In this document: piece after piece, positions 63,698-64,000 of the stretch | How positions within the stretch are numbered: position 1 is the stretch's first letter | Layout: each line of letters opens with the position of its first letter | The notes under the pieces: generated by a model | What the model was told of the DNA's origin: nothing | The model's input: the letters and a program-made list of their open reading frames with translations, nothing else | Database searches by the model: none | Origin: JBAZDC01 sp041654595 | GTDB taxonomy: Bacteria > Pseudomonadota > Gammaproteobacteria > Burkholderiales > Burkholderiaceae_B | Length of the DNA: 64,000 bases | Reading direction: 5' to 3' | Assembly: GCA_964551305.1 (NCBI GenBank) | Contig: CAZKBT010000005.1 | Span: 1 to 64,000 of the forward strand | Made by a program: the position numbers and the translations under genes

Positions 63698-64000
63698 ATG
63701 GCGGCACGCGAAGCAGATGTCATTGTCGTGGGCGGCGGCGGGTCCGGCCTCTCCGCGGCGATCGAGGCCGCGACCCTGGGTTGCTCCGTCGCGGTCTTGG
63801 AGAAAAATCCGGCGACGGGCGGATCGACGATCATGTCCGTCGGATCGTTCGCGGCGACGGGCACGGCGCACCAGCGCCGCAAGGGCATCGAGGACAGCGC
63901 GCAGGATCACTTCGAGGATCTCGGCCTGCTCAACGAGAGCGAGATGCAATCGCGCTGGAAAGGCTATCCGAACGTGGACAATCTCGATCTGCGGCGCATT
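63698..64000 (+). CDS. FAD-dependent flavoprotein (fumarate reductase/ketosteroid dehydrogenase-like), cut by window end
   Basis: The first 101 residues of a flavoprotein. The FAD-binding motif is ADVIVVGGGGSGLSAAIEAATLGCSVAVLEKNPATGGSTIMSVG, as in succinate dehydrogenase/fumarate reductase-like and 3-ketosteroid-1-dehydrogenase-like enzymes. The GGST...G pattern favours that superfamily. The rest lies beyond the window. It follows the Bug gene, so it may oxidise or reduce that receptor's ligand. Confidence 0.85.
   Translation, partial: MAAREADVIVVGGGGSGLSAAIEAATLGCSVAVLEKNPATGGSTIMSVGSFAATGTAHQRRKGIEDSAQDHFEDLGLLNESEMQSRWKGYPNVDNLDLRRI

Overview
The window is a GC-rich, densely coded stretch of a betaproteobacterial chromosome, most likely from the Alcaligenaceae (Bordetella/Achromobacter type). 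The main reason is five stand-alone periplasmic receptors of the Bug/TctC family, plus CaiB/BaiF CoA-transferases, TRAP and Liv transporters, and LysR/IclR/GntR/TetR regulators, a mix typical of catabolic accessory regions in that family. I saw no rRNA, tRNA, phage, insertion sequence or CRISPR. No gene-free stretch exceeds about 250 bases. A 10-base run of N at 61242-61251 marks a scaffold join.

Layout. (1) 133-12087, all rightward: a LacI regulator, a 914-residue protein of unknown role, an M19 dipeptidase homologue lacking several metal ligands, a Bug receptor, an aldehyde dehydrogenase, an LctP-type lactate permease (with an FNR/ANR-like box upstream), a small membrane protein, a cytoplasmic gamma-glutamyltransferase-like enzyme and a dienelactone-hydrolase-like protein. 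A PhoD-like phosphatase follows. (2) 13982-29250: a CoA-thioester catabolic supercluster in three operons, each preceded by the same operator overlapping the -35 element: MaoC hydratase, enoyl-CoA hydratase, DUF35 protein, thiolase-fold protein, PaaK-like CoA ligase and two CaiB-family proteins; a diiron oxygenase with its ferredoxin reductase; and a PaaI thioesterase, Liv ABC importer and nitroreductase. A PaaR-like TetR gene inside it is the probable common repressor. (3) 29275-37032: an IclR gene and a Dabb gene divergent from a cupin, HpaI aldolase, FMN 2-hydroxyacid dehydrogenase, unknown TIM-barrel-like protein and TRAP transporter, with three IclR-like palindromes in the shared promoter region. 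(4) 37101-41316: zinc acquisition, with His-rich ZnuA and a ZnuD-like receptor divergent around a Zur-like palindrome, then a frameshifted methyltransferase. (5) 41522-52047: an MFS transporter, enoyl-CoA hydratase, NDP-forming acyl-CoA synthetase, three Bug receptors, an ArsR-DUF442 fusion regulator, and a CaiB transferase divergent from a LysR gene. (6) 52076-53793: a TetR gene with a long palindrome and two small PhnB/DUF1428 proteins. (7) 53819-61530: a PotABCD-like importer, DadA-like oxidase, RidA, an aminotransferase and a divergent GntR, pointing to use of an amine or amino acid. (8) 61777-64000: a short-chain dehydrogenase, a Bug receptor and the start of a flavoprotein cut by the window end.

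The part most likely to be new biology is region 2. It combines a PaaK/PaaI/PaaR-like aerobic CoA-thioester scheme with a single diiron protein plus one reductase in place of PaaABCDE or BoxAB, and with an aldolase-like thiolase/DUF35 pair. The ArsR-DUF442 fusion, whose cysteine pair has exactly the BigR/SqrR spacing, is the second most interesting item.
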